Shown: positions 8,421 through 17,466, counted from the stretch's first letter. The stretch: DNA of 64,000 nt from Clostridia bacterium (GCA_017416485.1 JAFQCH010000004.1:62001-126000); one strand, 5' to 3'. Made by a program: numbers and translations. The notes: generated by a model from the letters alone, not told the origin.

Positions 8421-10277
8421 ATGAAAAAGACCCGTCGCATTCTTTCTTTGTTGCTTGCAGTGCTTATGCTTTGCAGCAGTTTTCTTGCGGCAACGGCTTC
8501 TGCCGTTGAAAAAGAAGAAATGTATCCCTCCATCGTCATTCCCGGCCTCTTCCAGGGCAGAGCCACGCTGTATGACGAAAACGGCGAAATTGCCGTCAAT
8601 GCAGACGGCGATCCGCTTGAAGCTCCGTTTTTCCTCAGCGGCACGCAAGACATCATCGGTCTGGCCCTTAAAAAAGCCGGCATTCCGCTTTTGTCCACCC
8701 TGCTGACCCAACGTGACCACGATCTTGAATTTGCAAACGCACTCGGCTACACTTTGGGCGAAATTCTGCTCGGCAAAATCAAGAGCGACGAAAACGGCGA
8801 ATTCATTTACGATCTTCGTCCCGAACAGCTCAACACCGCTGTCAGCAACCTGACCGAAGAACAGAAAAACTATGTTTATGACACCATTCCGCTGACGACC
8901 TACAAAGAGATCGCAGGCGAAGACAAACTGTATTTCTTCACCTATTTCTCCTTTGAAAACATGGATGCCGTCACCGAACGTCTTTACAACCTGATTCAGA
9001 CCGTTAAGGAAGAAACCGGTTACGACAAGGTCAACATCGTTCCCATCAGCCAGGGCGGTTCCATCTGCAATTCCCTGCTTGAAACCTACAAGGATCAGGG
9101 TATTTTCGATGACCTGAACCGTATTGTATATGTCATTCCCGCGCTCGACGGCAGCTATACCCTCGGCGACATCTATTACCACGGTCTGCTGGACGACGAC
9201 GAAGCTCTTTACAACTATATGTTCCCGCTTCTTCTCGAAGGTGATCAGGAATGGCTCGGCTATCTCATCAACACCCTCATCAAAATCTTCCCCAAGAAAG
9301 TGCTCAACGACGTGCTTGACATTGCGGTGGATATTCTGATTGAAGATTATCTTGAATACTCCACTATGATGTGGGGTCTGATTCCGAGTGAATACTATCC
9401 CGAACTTCGCGAACGTCACCTTATGGATGAAGACAATGCCATTCTGGTTGAACAGACCGACCGTTACTATCAGGCACAGCTCAACCGTGAAGAAAACATT
9501 CTTGCCGCCATTGAAAGCGGCGTGGAAGTATTTGACATTGTCAACTACAACGATGCACTTTATCCCATCTGTGACAACTGGAACAAGTGCCAGGCAGACG
9601 GTATCATTCAGCTTGAATCCACCTCCATCGGTGCATACGGTATCGGCGTGGATAAGCAGCTTCCCGAAGGCTATATCCAACAAAACGCCAATCCCACCTG
9701 CTCCGATCCCGAAAACCATGTGCACATCGACCCCTACAACCTGCTTGATGCTTCCACGGGTCTTATTCCCGACACTACTTTCTATTTCTATAACGGTGAC
9801 CATGAACAGACCGGCAGAAACGACATTGTTATGAGATTGGTCGTTGAGTTGCTGACCGATCCCGATTTCAAGGATGTTTACACCTATGAAGCATTCCCGC
9901 AGTTCAACACCGCAAGAAAAACAAGAGGTGCACAGGATAAGATCAATTCCATGAAAGTGTATCTTACGGATGAATCGGTTGACCCCGCTGTGAAAGATCG
10001 CCTTGCAGGTGTAATTGACAAAGCACAGGCTCTTTATGATGACACCGCATGCACCCCCGAAAAGGTTGCCGAGCTTGAATCCTGCCTTGCAGAATTTGAT
10101 GCCATCCGCAGACTCATCACCACGGGAAGCGAAGAAGAACCGGTGGATTTCGGTGATAAGCTTGAAAAAGCATTCATGGCATTCCTGACCAAGATTTTCA
10201 AGTTCTTCAACGATATCCGCTTCTGGCTGTTCGGCGGCCGCGGATTCTTCGATGACCTCACCCTCAACACAAAATAA
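8421..10277 (+). CDS. Secreted lipase-like alpha/beta hydrolase with C-terminal amphipathic tail
   Basis: The 618-residue protein starts with a classic Sec signal peptide (residues 1-28, ending ASA). PSIVIPGLFQG near residue 35 resembles the oxyanion region of lipases. VPISQGGS places a candidate nucleophile at Ser210, although the usual Gly two residues before it is Pro208, so the motif is PxSxG rather than GxSxG. A late HxD/DHE-type region (FYNGDHEQT near 455) could carry the catalytic His. Enzymatic activity is therefore plausible, not shown. The C-terminus (about 578-604) is a Phe/Ile-rich amphipathic helix, FLTKIFKFFNDIRFWLFG, of a type also found on four other secreted proteins in this window. 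The gene is transcribed alone. Confidence 0.75.
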   Translation: MKKTRRILSLLLAVLMLCSSFLAATASAVEKEEMYPSIVIPGLFQGRATLYDENGEIAVNADGDPLEAPFFLSGTQDIIGLALKKAGIPLLSTLLTQRDHDLEFANALGYTLGEILLGKIKSDENGEFIYDLRPEQLNTAVSNLTEEQKNYVYDTIPLTTYKEIAGEDKLYFFTYFSFENMDAVTERLYNLIQTVKEETGYDKVNIVPISQGGSICNSLLETYKDQGIFDDLNRIVYVIPALDGSYTLGDIYYHGLLDDDEALYNYMFPLLLEGDQEWLGYLINTLIKIFPKKVLNDVLDIAVDILIEDYLEYSTMMWGLIPSEYYPELRERHLMDEDNAILVEQTDRYYQAQLNREENILAAIESGVEVFDIVNYNDALYPICDNWNKCQADGIIQLESTSIGAYGIGVDKQLPEGYIQQNANPTCSDPENHVHIDPYNLLDASTGLIPDTTFYFYNGDHEQTGRNDIVMRLVVELLTDPDFKDVYTYEAFPQFNTARKTRGAQDKINSMKVYLTDESVDPAVKDRLAGVIDKAQALYDDTACTPEKVAELESCLAEFDAIRRLITTGSEEEPVDFGDKLEKAFMAFLTKIFKFFNDIRFWLFGGRGFFDDLTLNTK

Positions 10278-10283
10278 ACAACC

Positions 10284-10314
10284 ACAGCCGGAGTCAAGCA
10301 CTCCGGCTGTCTTT
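10284..10314 (+). terminator. Intrinsic terminator of the lipase-like gene
   Basis: ACAGCCGGAG, a 7-base loop, then CTCCGGCTGT followed by CTTT; a perfect 10-bp stem with a weak T tract, so some read-through into the downstream MBL gene is possible. Confidence 0.7.
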
Positions 10315-10329
10315 GAAAGGATTTCTTTG

Positions 10330-11220
10330 ATGTTTGAACTCATACAAACAGGCGAACACTCTTATTATTTTGATTTACCCAGCAAAATCGGTGTGTATAC
10401 CCCCGACCACAAGAATGTGTATCTCATCGACAGCGGCCCGCACAAGGACAACGCCAAAAAGGTGCTTCGCATTCTCAAAGAAAAGGGATGGACAGTGCAG
10501 GGAATTCTCAATACCCATGCCCATGCCGATCACATCGGCGGCAACCGTTATTTGCAGGAACAGACGGGCTGTGCCGTGTTTGCATCCGACAAAGAGCTTG
10601 ACCTGACCCGCCACACATATCTTGAACCGACCACCCTGTATGCGGGCAATCCGCACAAGGATTTGCGGCACAAGTTTTTGCTTGCGCAGGAAAGTGATGC
10701 CGTCGGTTTTGACGACAGCCGTTTTCCGAAAGAAATTGAGGTCATTTCCCTGCCCGGTCACTCGCCCGACATGGTGGCATTCCGCACCCCCGACAACACA
10801 GTTTTTCTTGCCGACCTTTTGTGCAGTGAAACCACGCTGACCAAATACGGCATCACCTTTCAGTTTGACATTGCCCGCCATCTGCAATCATTGGAAGAAG
10901 CAAAACATTTAACAGCCGATGTGTTTGTATCTTCTCACGCAGAAACAACGGACAACATTCTGCCGATGCTCGACATGAATATGCAGGAAGTGCACAAAGC
11001 CGCTGATTTCCTTTTGCAGCAGTGCAACCGGAAGCAAACCTTTGATTCGCTTCTGCAAGCGGTGTTTGTGCAATATAACCTGTCCATGAACCATGCACAG
11101 CACGCGCTTGTGGGAAGCACGGTGCGGTCATACCTGACTTACCTTTATGACAACAACAAAATACAGATTCTGTTTGAAGACAACATTTTGTATTATCAAT
11201 CTGATGAGAAGGAGTTGTAA
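10330..11220 (+). CDS. MBL-fold metallo-hydrolase
   Basis: This 296-residue metallo-beta-lactamase-fold protein has the metal motif H63-x-H65-x-D67-H68 (THAHADHIGG), then LPGHSPD with the next His and FLADLLCSE with the bridging Asp. Members hydrolyse thioesters, lactones or phosphoesters; the substrate here is unknown. The C-terminal 80 residues are helical and may be a dimer or substrate-cap region. The ATG at 10330 after AAAGGA is chosen; an upstream in-frame start would overlap the end of the lipase-like gene. The next gene's ribosome site overlaps this stop codon, so the two form an operon. Confidence 0.88.
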   Translation: MFELIQTGEHSYYFDLPSKIGVYTPDHKNVYLIDSGPHKDNAKKVLRILKEKGWTVQGILNTHAHADHIGGNRYLQEQTGCAVFASDKELDLTRHTYLEPTTLYAGNPHKDLRHKFLLAQESDAVGFDDSRFPKEIEVISLPGHSPDMVAFRTPDNTVFLADLLCSETTLTKYGITFQFDIARHLQSLEEAKHLTADVFVSSHAETTDNILPMLDMNMQEVHKAADFLLQQCNRKQTFDSLLQAVFVQYNLSMNHAQHALVGSTVRSYLTYLYDNNKIQILFEDNILYYQSDEKEL

Positions 11221-11223
11221 GTT

Positions 11224-12000
11224 TTGAAAACGCTGATTATTTTAGTGGACGGCATGCGCCCCGATGCCATTGCCGACCTGCCGCAGGTAAAAAGAGTGTT
11301 GCAGAAATCCGCCTACACCATGCACGCACAAACGGTCATGCCGTCGGTGACACTGCCTTGCCATATGTCGCTGTTTCACAGCGTGACCCCGGAACGCCAC
11401 GGGACGACCACCAACACCTATGCACCGCAGGTCAGACCCATCAACGGTATCTGCGAGGTCACAAGGAAATACGACAAAACAAGCGCTTTCTTCTTCAACT
11501 GGGAAGAAATCCGCGATCTGTCCCGTCCGAATTCGCTTGATTTTGCGTTCTTCTTCCGCGGCAGAACGGTCGGTTATGACATTGCCAACGAGAAAGTCAC
11601 CCAAGCCGCCATTGACTACCTGTCAACAACCCCCACCGATTTCGCCTTTGTCTATTTCGGCTACACCGACATGGCCGGCCACCGACACGGCTGGATGAGC
11701 GACGAATACATGACCGCCATGAACGCAAGCTGGGATTGCATTGAACGCATTTTAGCCGCCCTCGACGATGATTACACCGTCATCATCACAGCCGACCACG
11801 GCGGCCACGACCGCACCCACGGCTCGGACCTGCCCGAGGATATGATTATTCCCGTTATCATCACAGGCGGCGGTGTCGAAAAGAATTTTACACTTGGTGA
11901 AACATTGGACGATGTCAACATCATCGACCTTGCCCCGACCGTCACAAAGCTGCTCGGCATCCCCGCCGACGAAGACTGGGACGGCAAGAGTATTATCTGA
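11224..12000 (+). CDS. Cytosolic alkaline-phosphatase-superfamily phosphodiesterase/pyrophosphatase
   Basis: The 258-residue protein resembles nucleotide pyrophosphatase/phosphodiesterase (NPP-type) enzymes. LVDGMRPDA carries the first metal Asp (residue 9), MPSVTLPCH provides a likely Thr43 nucleophile, and ITADHGGHDRTHG gives the second metal cluster. No signal peptide is present. Translation starts at a TTG (11224) placed after AAGGAG, only three bases behind the MBL stop codon, so the genes are co-transcribed. The pair of an MBL hydrolase and an NPP-like enzyme suggests degradation of a phosphorylated small molecule, but this is inference. Confidence 0.82.
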   Translation: MKTLIILVDGMRPDAIADLPQVKRVLQKSAYTMHAQTVMPSVTLPCHMSLFHSVTPERHGTTTNTYAPQVRPINGICEVTRKYDKTSAFFFNWEEIRDLSRPNSLDFAFFFRGRTVGYDIANEKVTQAAIDYLSTTPTDFAFVYFGYTDMAGHRHGWMSDEYMTAMNASWDCIERILAALDDDYTVIITADHGGHDRTHGSDLPEDMIIPVIITGGGVEKNFTLGETLDDVNIIDLAPTVTKLLGIPADEDWDGKSII

Positions 12001-12007
12001 TAAATTC

Positions 12008-12221
12008 TGGTTTAGCGAGCTCGTTCTTTGTTGCTCCTCAATCCCTCTTGTCGCCCCTGAAAGGGGCGATGTCACGAAGTGACAGAGGGGTTAGACCAAG
12101 TCTGCTAAACCCTTTAACAAAGCCTGTTCTGACTTCATTAACCCCTCTGTCTGCGTTCCGCAGACATCTCCCCTTTCAGGGGCGACAAGTATTTGAGGGG
12201 CTTCGTCAGTAAGCTAAACCA
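12008..12221. repeat. Palindromic MITE-like repeat element, 214 bp
   Basis: The outer ends are TGGTTTAGC (12008-12016) and its reverse complement GCTAAACCA (12213-12221). Inside are two long inverted units, 12047-12093 and 12139-12189. Both read CTTGTCGCCCCTGAAAGGGG at one end and GACAGAGGGGTTA at the other. Each unit holds its own internal hairpin with a different loop (ACGAAGT versus TGCGGAACGCA). No coding potential is seen. It looks like a non-autonomous interspersed element of a kind common in gut Clostridia. Confidence 0.75.
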
Positions 12222-12237
12222 TAATTTTCCCCACCAA

Positions 12238-12267
12238 AAAAGGATTGTCCGATCGGACAATCCTTTT
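12238..12267. terminator. Perfect 30-bp palindrome, bidirectional terminator
   Basis: AAAAGGATTGTCCGA is followed directly by its exact reverse complement, with T runs on both strands. It lies just downstream of the XRE regulator gene on the minus strand and beyond the repeat element on the plus strand. Confidence 0.75.
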
Positions 12268-12278
12268 GCTTTTCTATA

Positions 12279-12596
12279 TTATAAAACGGCAATAATCTTG
12301 CGGATGATTTCCTGCAAAGCTTCTCTTTTTTCGGCCGGAACGGTTGCAAACATGGCCTCCAATTCGGGAAAGCTTTTGCTCCCGGATCCGAACACAATGC
12401 TGTCTGCCGAAGTATGCAAGGCGGCACAGATTTTATGCAATGTAACCACGCTCATGCCCTTTTTTCCCGTTTCGATGTCGGCTAAAAACTGTGTTGAAAT
12501 GTTTGCCATTTCCGCTAATTTCTCACGCGAGAGATGCTGATATTCTCTGATGCTTCGTATCCGTTTTCCGTATTCTGCATTTTCTGCATTCATCAT
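12279..12596 (-). CDS. XRE-family transcriptional regulator
   Basis: This 105-residue DNA-binding protein has a helix-turn-helix of the Cro/C1 type over residues 10-66 (IRSIREYQHLSREKLAEMA, then IETGKKGMSVVTLHKICAAL). A short helical C-terminus (about 75-105) probably mediates dimerisation. The ATG at 12596 is preferred because AGGAG is seven bases upstream; longer readings start inside the divergent promoter region. The gene is divergent from the secreted LRR gene, and repeated CTATAGATRTA words occur in the shared intergenic region, so it may regulate itself and that neighbour. Confidence 0.85.
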   Translation of the reverse strand: MMNAENAEYGKRIRSIREYQHLSREKLAEMANISTQFLADIETGKKGMSVVTLHKICAALHTSADSIVFGSGSKSFPELEAMFATVPAEKREALQEIIRKIIAVL

Positions 12597-12606
12597 CTGA
12601 TCACTC

Positions 12607-12683
12607 CTATAGATATAGTATAATGCAATCAAAAGATGTTGAAAATCATCTGTAGTTATTGACAAAACAAAACTATAGATGTA
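12607..12683. promoter_or_regulatory. Repeated CTATAGATRTA words, candidate operator for the XRE regulator
   Basis: CTATAGATATA at 12607-12617 lies just before the XRE ribosome site, and CTATAGATGTA at 12673-12683 lies in the spacer and -10 of the divergent consensus promoter. The two copies are 66 bases apart. Binding by the neighbouring regulator is an inference. Confidence 0.4.
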
Positions 12684-12687
12684 TAAT
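12659..12687 (+). promoter_or_regulatory. Full-consensus sigma-A promoter for the LRR gene
   Basis: TTGACA (12659-12664), exactly 17 bases, TATAAT (12682-12687). A perfect promoter next to a repressor-type gene suggests that its strength is held in check. Confidence 0.8.
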
Positions 12688-12784
12688 TGTAAAAAATATG
12701 AAAATTTCGGCAATCATTCATCGAAAATCTGAAAACAAGATGAGTGCATGCAAGAATTTTCATAATCAGGAAAGGGGTTCAAAC

Positions 12785-15370
12785 ATGAAACGAACAATGA
12801 AATTATTGCTGGTTGCTGCTATCATGGCTGTACTTTGCACAGGCATTGCAATATCGGCAAGTGCAGAAACATTTTTTACTCCCACCAACGGCTCTTTTTT
12901 TGAGGCCACCGGTACAACGACAGAACAGGGATTGGAAGTTTACGAACTTTTAGAAGAACAAACGCAGCCCGAAATCGCCGAAAAAATGTATGATATTTTA
13001 TTTCGTGCACAATATCGTGTAACGGATTTTGGCGGAGATCTGTGGTGCAACAGTTTCTACAGCGGTCAGATCAAAAGTGTCACCGACTCGGTTCTCGGCA
13101 CGGTCGCCTGGGATTGGGGCGGCGCGGGTTCTTTCTCGTATTCCATGTTTGTCTCGCAATATGCGCGCGATAGCATCGGCAGAAACAACATTGTAACACT
13201 TTCAAGTGTTCCGACGGGGAACGAACTGAAAAACTTCCTTGCAACCTATGCGGATCCCGGTGAACACATCCATTTCTATTTTTCAGGTTCATCCTTCGGC
13301 GAACATTCGGTGATTTACCTCGCCGCAACGGAAGAAGGTTTTTACTATCTTTCCGAAAACGGCAACAGCCTGGATATCCGTCTGTATTATTCTTCTTATA
13401 GTTATTTTGCAAGTATTTTGCGCATGAGCAGCAAAGAGAGTCTGCGTATTTATTCGACCAATGCAGGCAAAGACATACATCCGGCTGACATTGTACCGGC
13501 AGGACTTATTTACACTATAAATAACAATGAAGTAACCATCACCGGTTATGAGGGCACTGCAACAGAACTGACCATTCCGGAGGCAATCGAAGGATATCCG
13601 GTCACAAGCATCGGCTATCGGGCGTTTTATAATTGCGACAGCCTTGTGAACATCACCATCCCGGACAGCGTGACAAGCATCGGAGAGCGGGCGTTTGAAG
13701 ATTGCGACAGCCTTGTAAATATCACCATCCCGGACAGCGTGACAACAATCGGCAAATATGCGTTTTATGATTGCAGAAACCTTTCAGAAATCGCCATTCT
13801 GAATCCGGACTGCACAATATCATATCCAATAGATTCCGTTGCCGTCATTCGCGGCTATGACAATTCCACAGCACAGGTTTATGCCGAAAAATATGATCGC
13901 ATTTTTGTATCTTTGGATGGGGAAGCCACGGACATTCTCCTTTCCGGCTACGCAGGAGAAAAAGCAGTTTTCACCATCACCCATGACGGCAAAATGACGA
14001 TTACCGGTTCAGGAAAAATGTATGATTACGATGCTGCTGATCGTCCGTGGAACAAATACGAGCGATTTATAAAATCTGTTTACATCGAAGACACAATCAC
14101 AAGCATCGGCTTTTCTGCGTTTTATGCTTTTCAGCAGCTTGCTGCAATCACCATCCCGGACAGCGTGACAAGCATCGGCCGTTGTGCGTTTTGTAATTGC
14201 ATCAAACTTGTGAACATCACCATCCCGGACAGCGTGACAAGCATAGGCGAGGATGCGTTTTCCGATTGTAACAGCCTTGTAAATATCACCATCCCGGGCA
14301 GCGTGACAAACATCGGCAAGCTTGCATTTAGAAATTGCGACAGCCTTGAAAGCATCACCATTCTTAATCCTAAGTGCTCGATCAGCGACTCCGCTGCCAC
14401 CATTTCCGACACGGCTGTTATTTACGGCTATGAAAATTCCACCGCACAATCCTACGCCCGTAAATACACCCGCACCTTTGTTGCATTGGAATGCGACCAT
14501 TCCGACTCCACCCCCATTGCCGCAGTTGATGCAACCTGCACCAAAGACGGAAACACGGCAGGCAGCCGTTGCAATGTCTGCCAGGTGACCACCGGTTGTG
14601 AAGTAATTCCCGCCACGGGCCATGCATATTCCTCCGAAATTACCAAGCAGCCCACGCATGAAGCCACCGGCATCGAAAAATTCACCTGCGCTAACTGCGG
14701 TGACACCTATACCGAAACCCTGCCGAAGCTGACGGACCATGCATACAACGCTGTTGTGACTGCCCCCACCTGCACCGAACAGGGCTACACCACCTACACC
14801 TGCATTTGCGGTGACACCTATGTCGGTAATTACACCGATGCCAACGGCCACACGGACGAAACCGTCCCCGGTTATGCCGCAAAATGCGAAACCGAAGGCC
14901 TGACAGACGGCGCAGTCTGCGTAATCTGCGGCGTAACCACGCTTGCACAGGAAGTCATTCCTGCCACGGGTCACAGCTACATCACTGTCGGTGCCTACCC
15001 TGCCACCTGCCAAAGCACCGGTTTTACGGGTATCACCTACTGCTCGGTTTGCAGCACCGTTGCAAACTACGGCGAATCCACCCCCGTTGCAGAGCACAAG
15101 ATGTCTGAATGGATCATCACCTCCAATGCCACCTGCACGGCAGACGGCAAGAAGATCAAGATGTGCAACTGCGGACTGACCGAAGAAGAAGTCATTCCCG
15201 CAACAGGCCACAGCGATGCAGACAACGACGGCATCTGCGAAAACTGCCTGCTCAACCTGAACCCCACCACAGAACAGCCCTCGGAAACCACCAACCCGTT
15301 CCGGGTGCTGATTGACTTCCTCAACAGCCTGCTTGAATGGTTCAAGAACCTGTTTTCCCTGTTCGGCTGA
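12785..15370 (+). CDS. Secreted BspA-type leucine-rich-repeat protein with papain-like N-terminal domain
   Basis: The 861-residue protein has a Sec signal peptide (1-29). Residues 30-235 form a separate domain with Cys88 (WCNSF), His174 (GEHSVIYLA) and an Asn/Glu near 190 (SENG). This order fits a CHAP/NlpC-like cysteine peptidase or amidase, but the match is by eye. Then come LRR_5 (BspA-type) repeats of 23 residues (about 240-550), such as IPDSVTSIGERAFEDCDSL. A Cys-rich C-terminal region follows (about 560-830) with repeating CxxC and IPATGH units. The last 24 residues are an amphipathic tail (LIDFLNSLLEWFKNLFSLFG). ATG 12785 follows GGAAAGGGG. The 69-bp DNA repeats are nearly identical in places. 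Confidence 0.85.
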   Translation: MKRTMKLLLVAAIMAVLCTGIAISASAETFFTPTNGSFFEATGTTTEQGLEVYELLEEQTQPEIAEKMYDILFRAQYRVTDFGGDLWCNSFYSGQIKSVTDSVLGTVAWDWGGAGSFSYSMFVSQYARDSIGRNNIVTLSSVPTGNELKNFLATYADPGEHIHFYFSGSSFGEHSVIYLAATEEGFYYLSENGNSLDIRLYYSSYSYFASILRMSSKESLRIYSTNAGKDIHPADIVPAGLIYTINNNEVTITGYEGTATELTIPEAIEGYPVTSIGYRAFYNCDSLVNITIPDSVTSIGERAFEDCDSLVNITIPDSVTTIGKYAFYDCRNLSEIAILNPDCTISYPIDSVAVIRGYDNSTAQVYAEKYDRIFVSLDGEATDILLSGYAGEKAVFTITHDGKMTITGSGKMYDYDAADRPWNKYERFIKSVYIEDTITSIGFSAFYAFQQLAAITIPDSVTSIGRCAFCNCIKLVNITIPDSVTSIGEDAFSDCNSLVNITIPGSVTNIGKLAFRNCDSLESITILNPKCSISDSAATISDTAVIYGYENSTAQSYARKYTRTFVALECDHSDSTPIAAVDATCTKDGNTAGSRCNVCQVTTGCEVIPATGHAYSSEITKQPTHEATGIEKFTCANCGDTYTETLPKLTDHAYNAVVTAPTCTEQGYTTYTCICGDTYVGNYTDANGHTDETVPGYAAKCETEGLTDGAVCVICGVTTLAQEVIPATGHSYITVGAYPATCQSTGFTGITYCSVCSTVANYGESTPVAEHKMSEWIITSNATCTADGKKIKMCNCGLTEEEVIPATGHSDADNDGICENCLLNLNPTTEQPSETTNPFRVLIDFLNSLLEWFKNLFSLFG
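13583..14353 (+). repeat. 69-bp tandem coding repeats inside the LRR gene
   Basis: The word ATCACCATCCCGG recurs at 13652, 13721, 14147, 14216 and 14285, so copies within each block lie 69 bases (23 codons) apart. Near-identity between units makes copy-number change by recombination plausible. Confidence 0.8.
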
Positions 15371-15383
15371 TTCCGTTAACAAC

Positions 15384-15423
15384 AAAGCCACCGTATCGGA
15401 GAAATCTGATACGGTGGCTTTTT
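15384..15423 (+). terminator. Intrinsic terminator of the LRR gene
   Basis: AAAGCCACCGTATC and GATACGGTGGCTTT form a 14-bp stem followed by TT. It sits between convergent genes. Confidence 0.85.
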
Positions 15424-15449
15424 CATTGCCATTCAACTTTGATTGGTGT

Positions 15450-17456
15450 TTATTCCAAAACAAGATATCCGCCAGGCGGTACGGTGACAGCGCCGTTTAA
15501 GATTTCGTCGGTCATGACATTTTTGTATTCTCTGTTGAGTAAAACGGTGCGGGCAGTGTCCGTAAAGTTGAGCACAAACAGCAACTCTCCTCTTTTTCTG
15601 ACCTCCAGACCGTCTTCGGCGGTGATGTCGGGATCATCCGCTGTGATACCGAGTTCGTTTATGAGGCTTTCGCACACATCGTCGCAAAGGTCTTTGTCGT
15701 TACGGAAAGCAACATACCACGCCTTGCCGTTTTTATAATGGTTGACGGTGACGGACGGCATTCCCGCATAAAAATCATCCTTGTATTCGCCGAGCACTTT
15801 GGCGGTGTTTGCATGGATGATGTCGCACACATGATGAATTTCATATTCCTTGCCGTTGAAAGTGGCACGGTTCTTGACATTTTCGGGCAGAGAGTCGGTT
15901 TCTTCCATCCGGATGCCGAACACGTTTTTGAGTTCTTCTGCTGGCCAGCCGCCGAGATAGCAAAGATCGTCCTTGTCCACAACACCCGTAAGGTACGTTG
16001 CCACGAAATTGCCGCCGTTTGCAACATACTTTTCGATGCGTTCCTTGGTGCCGTTTTTGAGCATATACAAAAACGGGGCAATCACAAGGTCATATTTGCC
16101 GAAATCGGCATCCATGGGAATAATGTCCGTGCTGATACCGCGTTTTCTGAACGGCGCATACCAACGGATGCACTCGCCGAGATAGTTGCGGTGCTCGTTA
16201 TTGAAGCCGCAGAACGCATCCGTTGCCCAACGGTTTTCCCAGTCGTACACGATTGCCACTTTGCTGTTGCAGGTTGAGCCGACAACGGCAGAGAGTTTTT
16301 CGATTGCCTTGCCCGTGTTCGTTACATCGCGAAAAACACGGGTATTCTCATGACCGCAATGGTCCACCACCGCACCGTGGTATTTTTCGTGGCTGCCGCG
16401 GCTTTTTCTCCACTGAAAATACTGCACACTGTCCGAGCCGTGGGCAATGGCCTGCATGGCGGAAAGCTGCTGCACCCCCGGACGGGGCAGTTTGTTGATG
16501 GGATGCCAGTTGACCAAAGACGGCGTGCTTTCCATCATAAAGAACGGCTGTCCGTCCTTCATACTGCGGAACACATCGTGCACAAAGGCGGTTTCAAGGG
16601 ATTCGTAATCGTTGTTACCCTTGTCCCATGCGGGGTAATTATCCCACGACACAATGTCGAGTTTTTTTGCCATTTTCTGATAGTCAATACCCGTATACAT
16701 GCGCATGAAGTTGGCAGTGACGGGGATATCGGGCGTAATTTCACGCAAGGGCGCAATTTCGTTTTCAAAGAACGAAATGTGGCTGTCGGACACAAAGCGT
16801 TTCCATGCAAGAACCAAAGGAGACGAGCAGACCTCACCCCTGTATTTCGGGGAACGGATCTGACTCCAATCGGTCACGGTATGCGACCAGAAATTATTCC
16901 ACCACCGGTGGTTGAGTTCGTCAATGTCGTTGTGATATTCAACCTTGAGCCATTCCTGAAAGGCTTTCTGACACAGTTCGCAGTGGCATTCGCCCGAATA
17001 TTCGTTGGAAATGTGCCACATTTTTACGGCAGGGTGCTTGCCGTAACGCTCGGCTAAAATGCGGTTCATGTTGCGCACCTTTTCGCGGTAAACAGGGCTT
17101 GTCAGGCAGTGATTATGGCGCACGCCGAACTCATTGCGGATGCCGTTTTCCTGCACCTGCAACACTTCGGGATATTTGTCGCTCATCCAGTGCGGTCTTG
17201 CACCCGACGGTGTGGCAAGCACGGCATCAATACCGTTTGCGTGCATTTTATCAAGAATGGTATCCAGCCATTCAAAATTGTAAACACCCTCCTCAGGTTC
17301 GAGGATTGCCCACGAGAAAATACCGACACTTGCACTGTTGACATGCGCAAGCTTCATCAGCCGCATGTCTTCATCCCATATTTCGGGGGTACGGATCCAC
17401 TGTTCGGGGTTGTAATCACCACCGTGGACGATATGGTCAAAAAATGCTTTTTTCAT
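15450..17456 (-). CDS. GH42 beta-galactosidase
   Basis: Glycoside hydrolase family 42 enzymes release galactose from beta-galactosides. The 668-residue length is typical. The N-terminus HGGDYNPEQW is the family hallmark. WHISNEYSG gives the acid/base Glu152 and FFMMESTPS gives the nucleophile Glu309. Cys117, Cys157, Cys159 and Cys162 match the four-cysteine zinc site of GH42 enzymes. No signal peptide is seen, so it acts in the cytoplasm on imported oligosaccharide. The ATG at 17456 follows GAGGAAAG and lies 10 bases after the stop of the upstream phosphoesterase gene, so they form an operon. No sugar transporter is adjacent; the nearest GPH symporter is at 24301. Confidence 0.93.
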   Translation of the reverse strand: MKKAFFDHIVHGGDYNPEQWIRTPEIWDEDMRLMKLAHVNSASVGIFSWAILEPEEGVYNFEWLDTILDKMHANGIDAVLATPSGARPHWMSDKYPEVLQVQENGIRNEFGVRHNHCLTSPVYREKVRNMNRILAERYGKHPAVKMWHISNEYSGECHCELCQKAFQEWLKVEYHNDIDELNHRWWNNFWSHTVTDWSQIRSPKYRGEVCSSPLVLAWKRFVSDSHISFFENEIAPLREITPDIPVTANFMRMYTGIDYQKMAKKLDIVSWDNYPAWDKGNNDYESLETAFVHDVFRSMKDGQPFFMMESTPSLVNWHPINKLPRPGVQQLSAMQAIAHGSDSVQYFQWRKSRGSHEKYHGAVVDHCGHENTRVFRDVTNTGKAIEKLSAVVGSTCNSKVAIVYDWENRWATDAFCGFNNEHRNYLGECIRWYAPFRKRGISTDIIPMDADFGKYDLVIAPFLYMLKNGTKERIEKYVANGGNFVATYLTGVVDKDDLCYLGGWPAEELKNVFGIRMEETDSLPENVKNRATFNGKEYEIHHVCDIIHANTAKVLGEYKDDFYAGMPSVTVNHYKNGKAWYVAFRNDKDLCDDVCESLINELGITADDPDITAEDGLEVRKRGELLFVLNFTDTARTVLLNREYKNVMTDEILNGAVTVPPGGYLVLE

Positions 17457-17466
17457 TTTGCTTTCC

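Noticed and set aside
8388..10343. 651-codon open frame antisense to the lipase-like gene
   Set aside because: It is the mirror of a gene with signal peptide, ribosome site and promoter. Its product is a low-complexity Val/Phe/Gly-rich string without domains, caused by codon bias of the real gene.
12785..15370. CRISPR-like array from the regular 69-bp repeats
   Set aside because: The repeats are coding, in frame with LRR units, and the sequence between them is not spacer-like.
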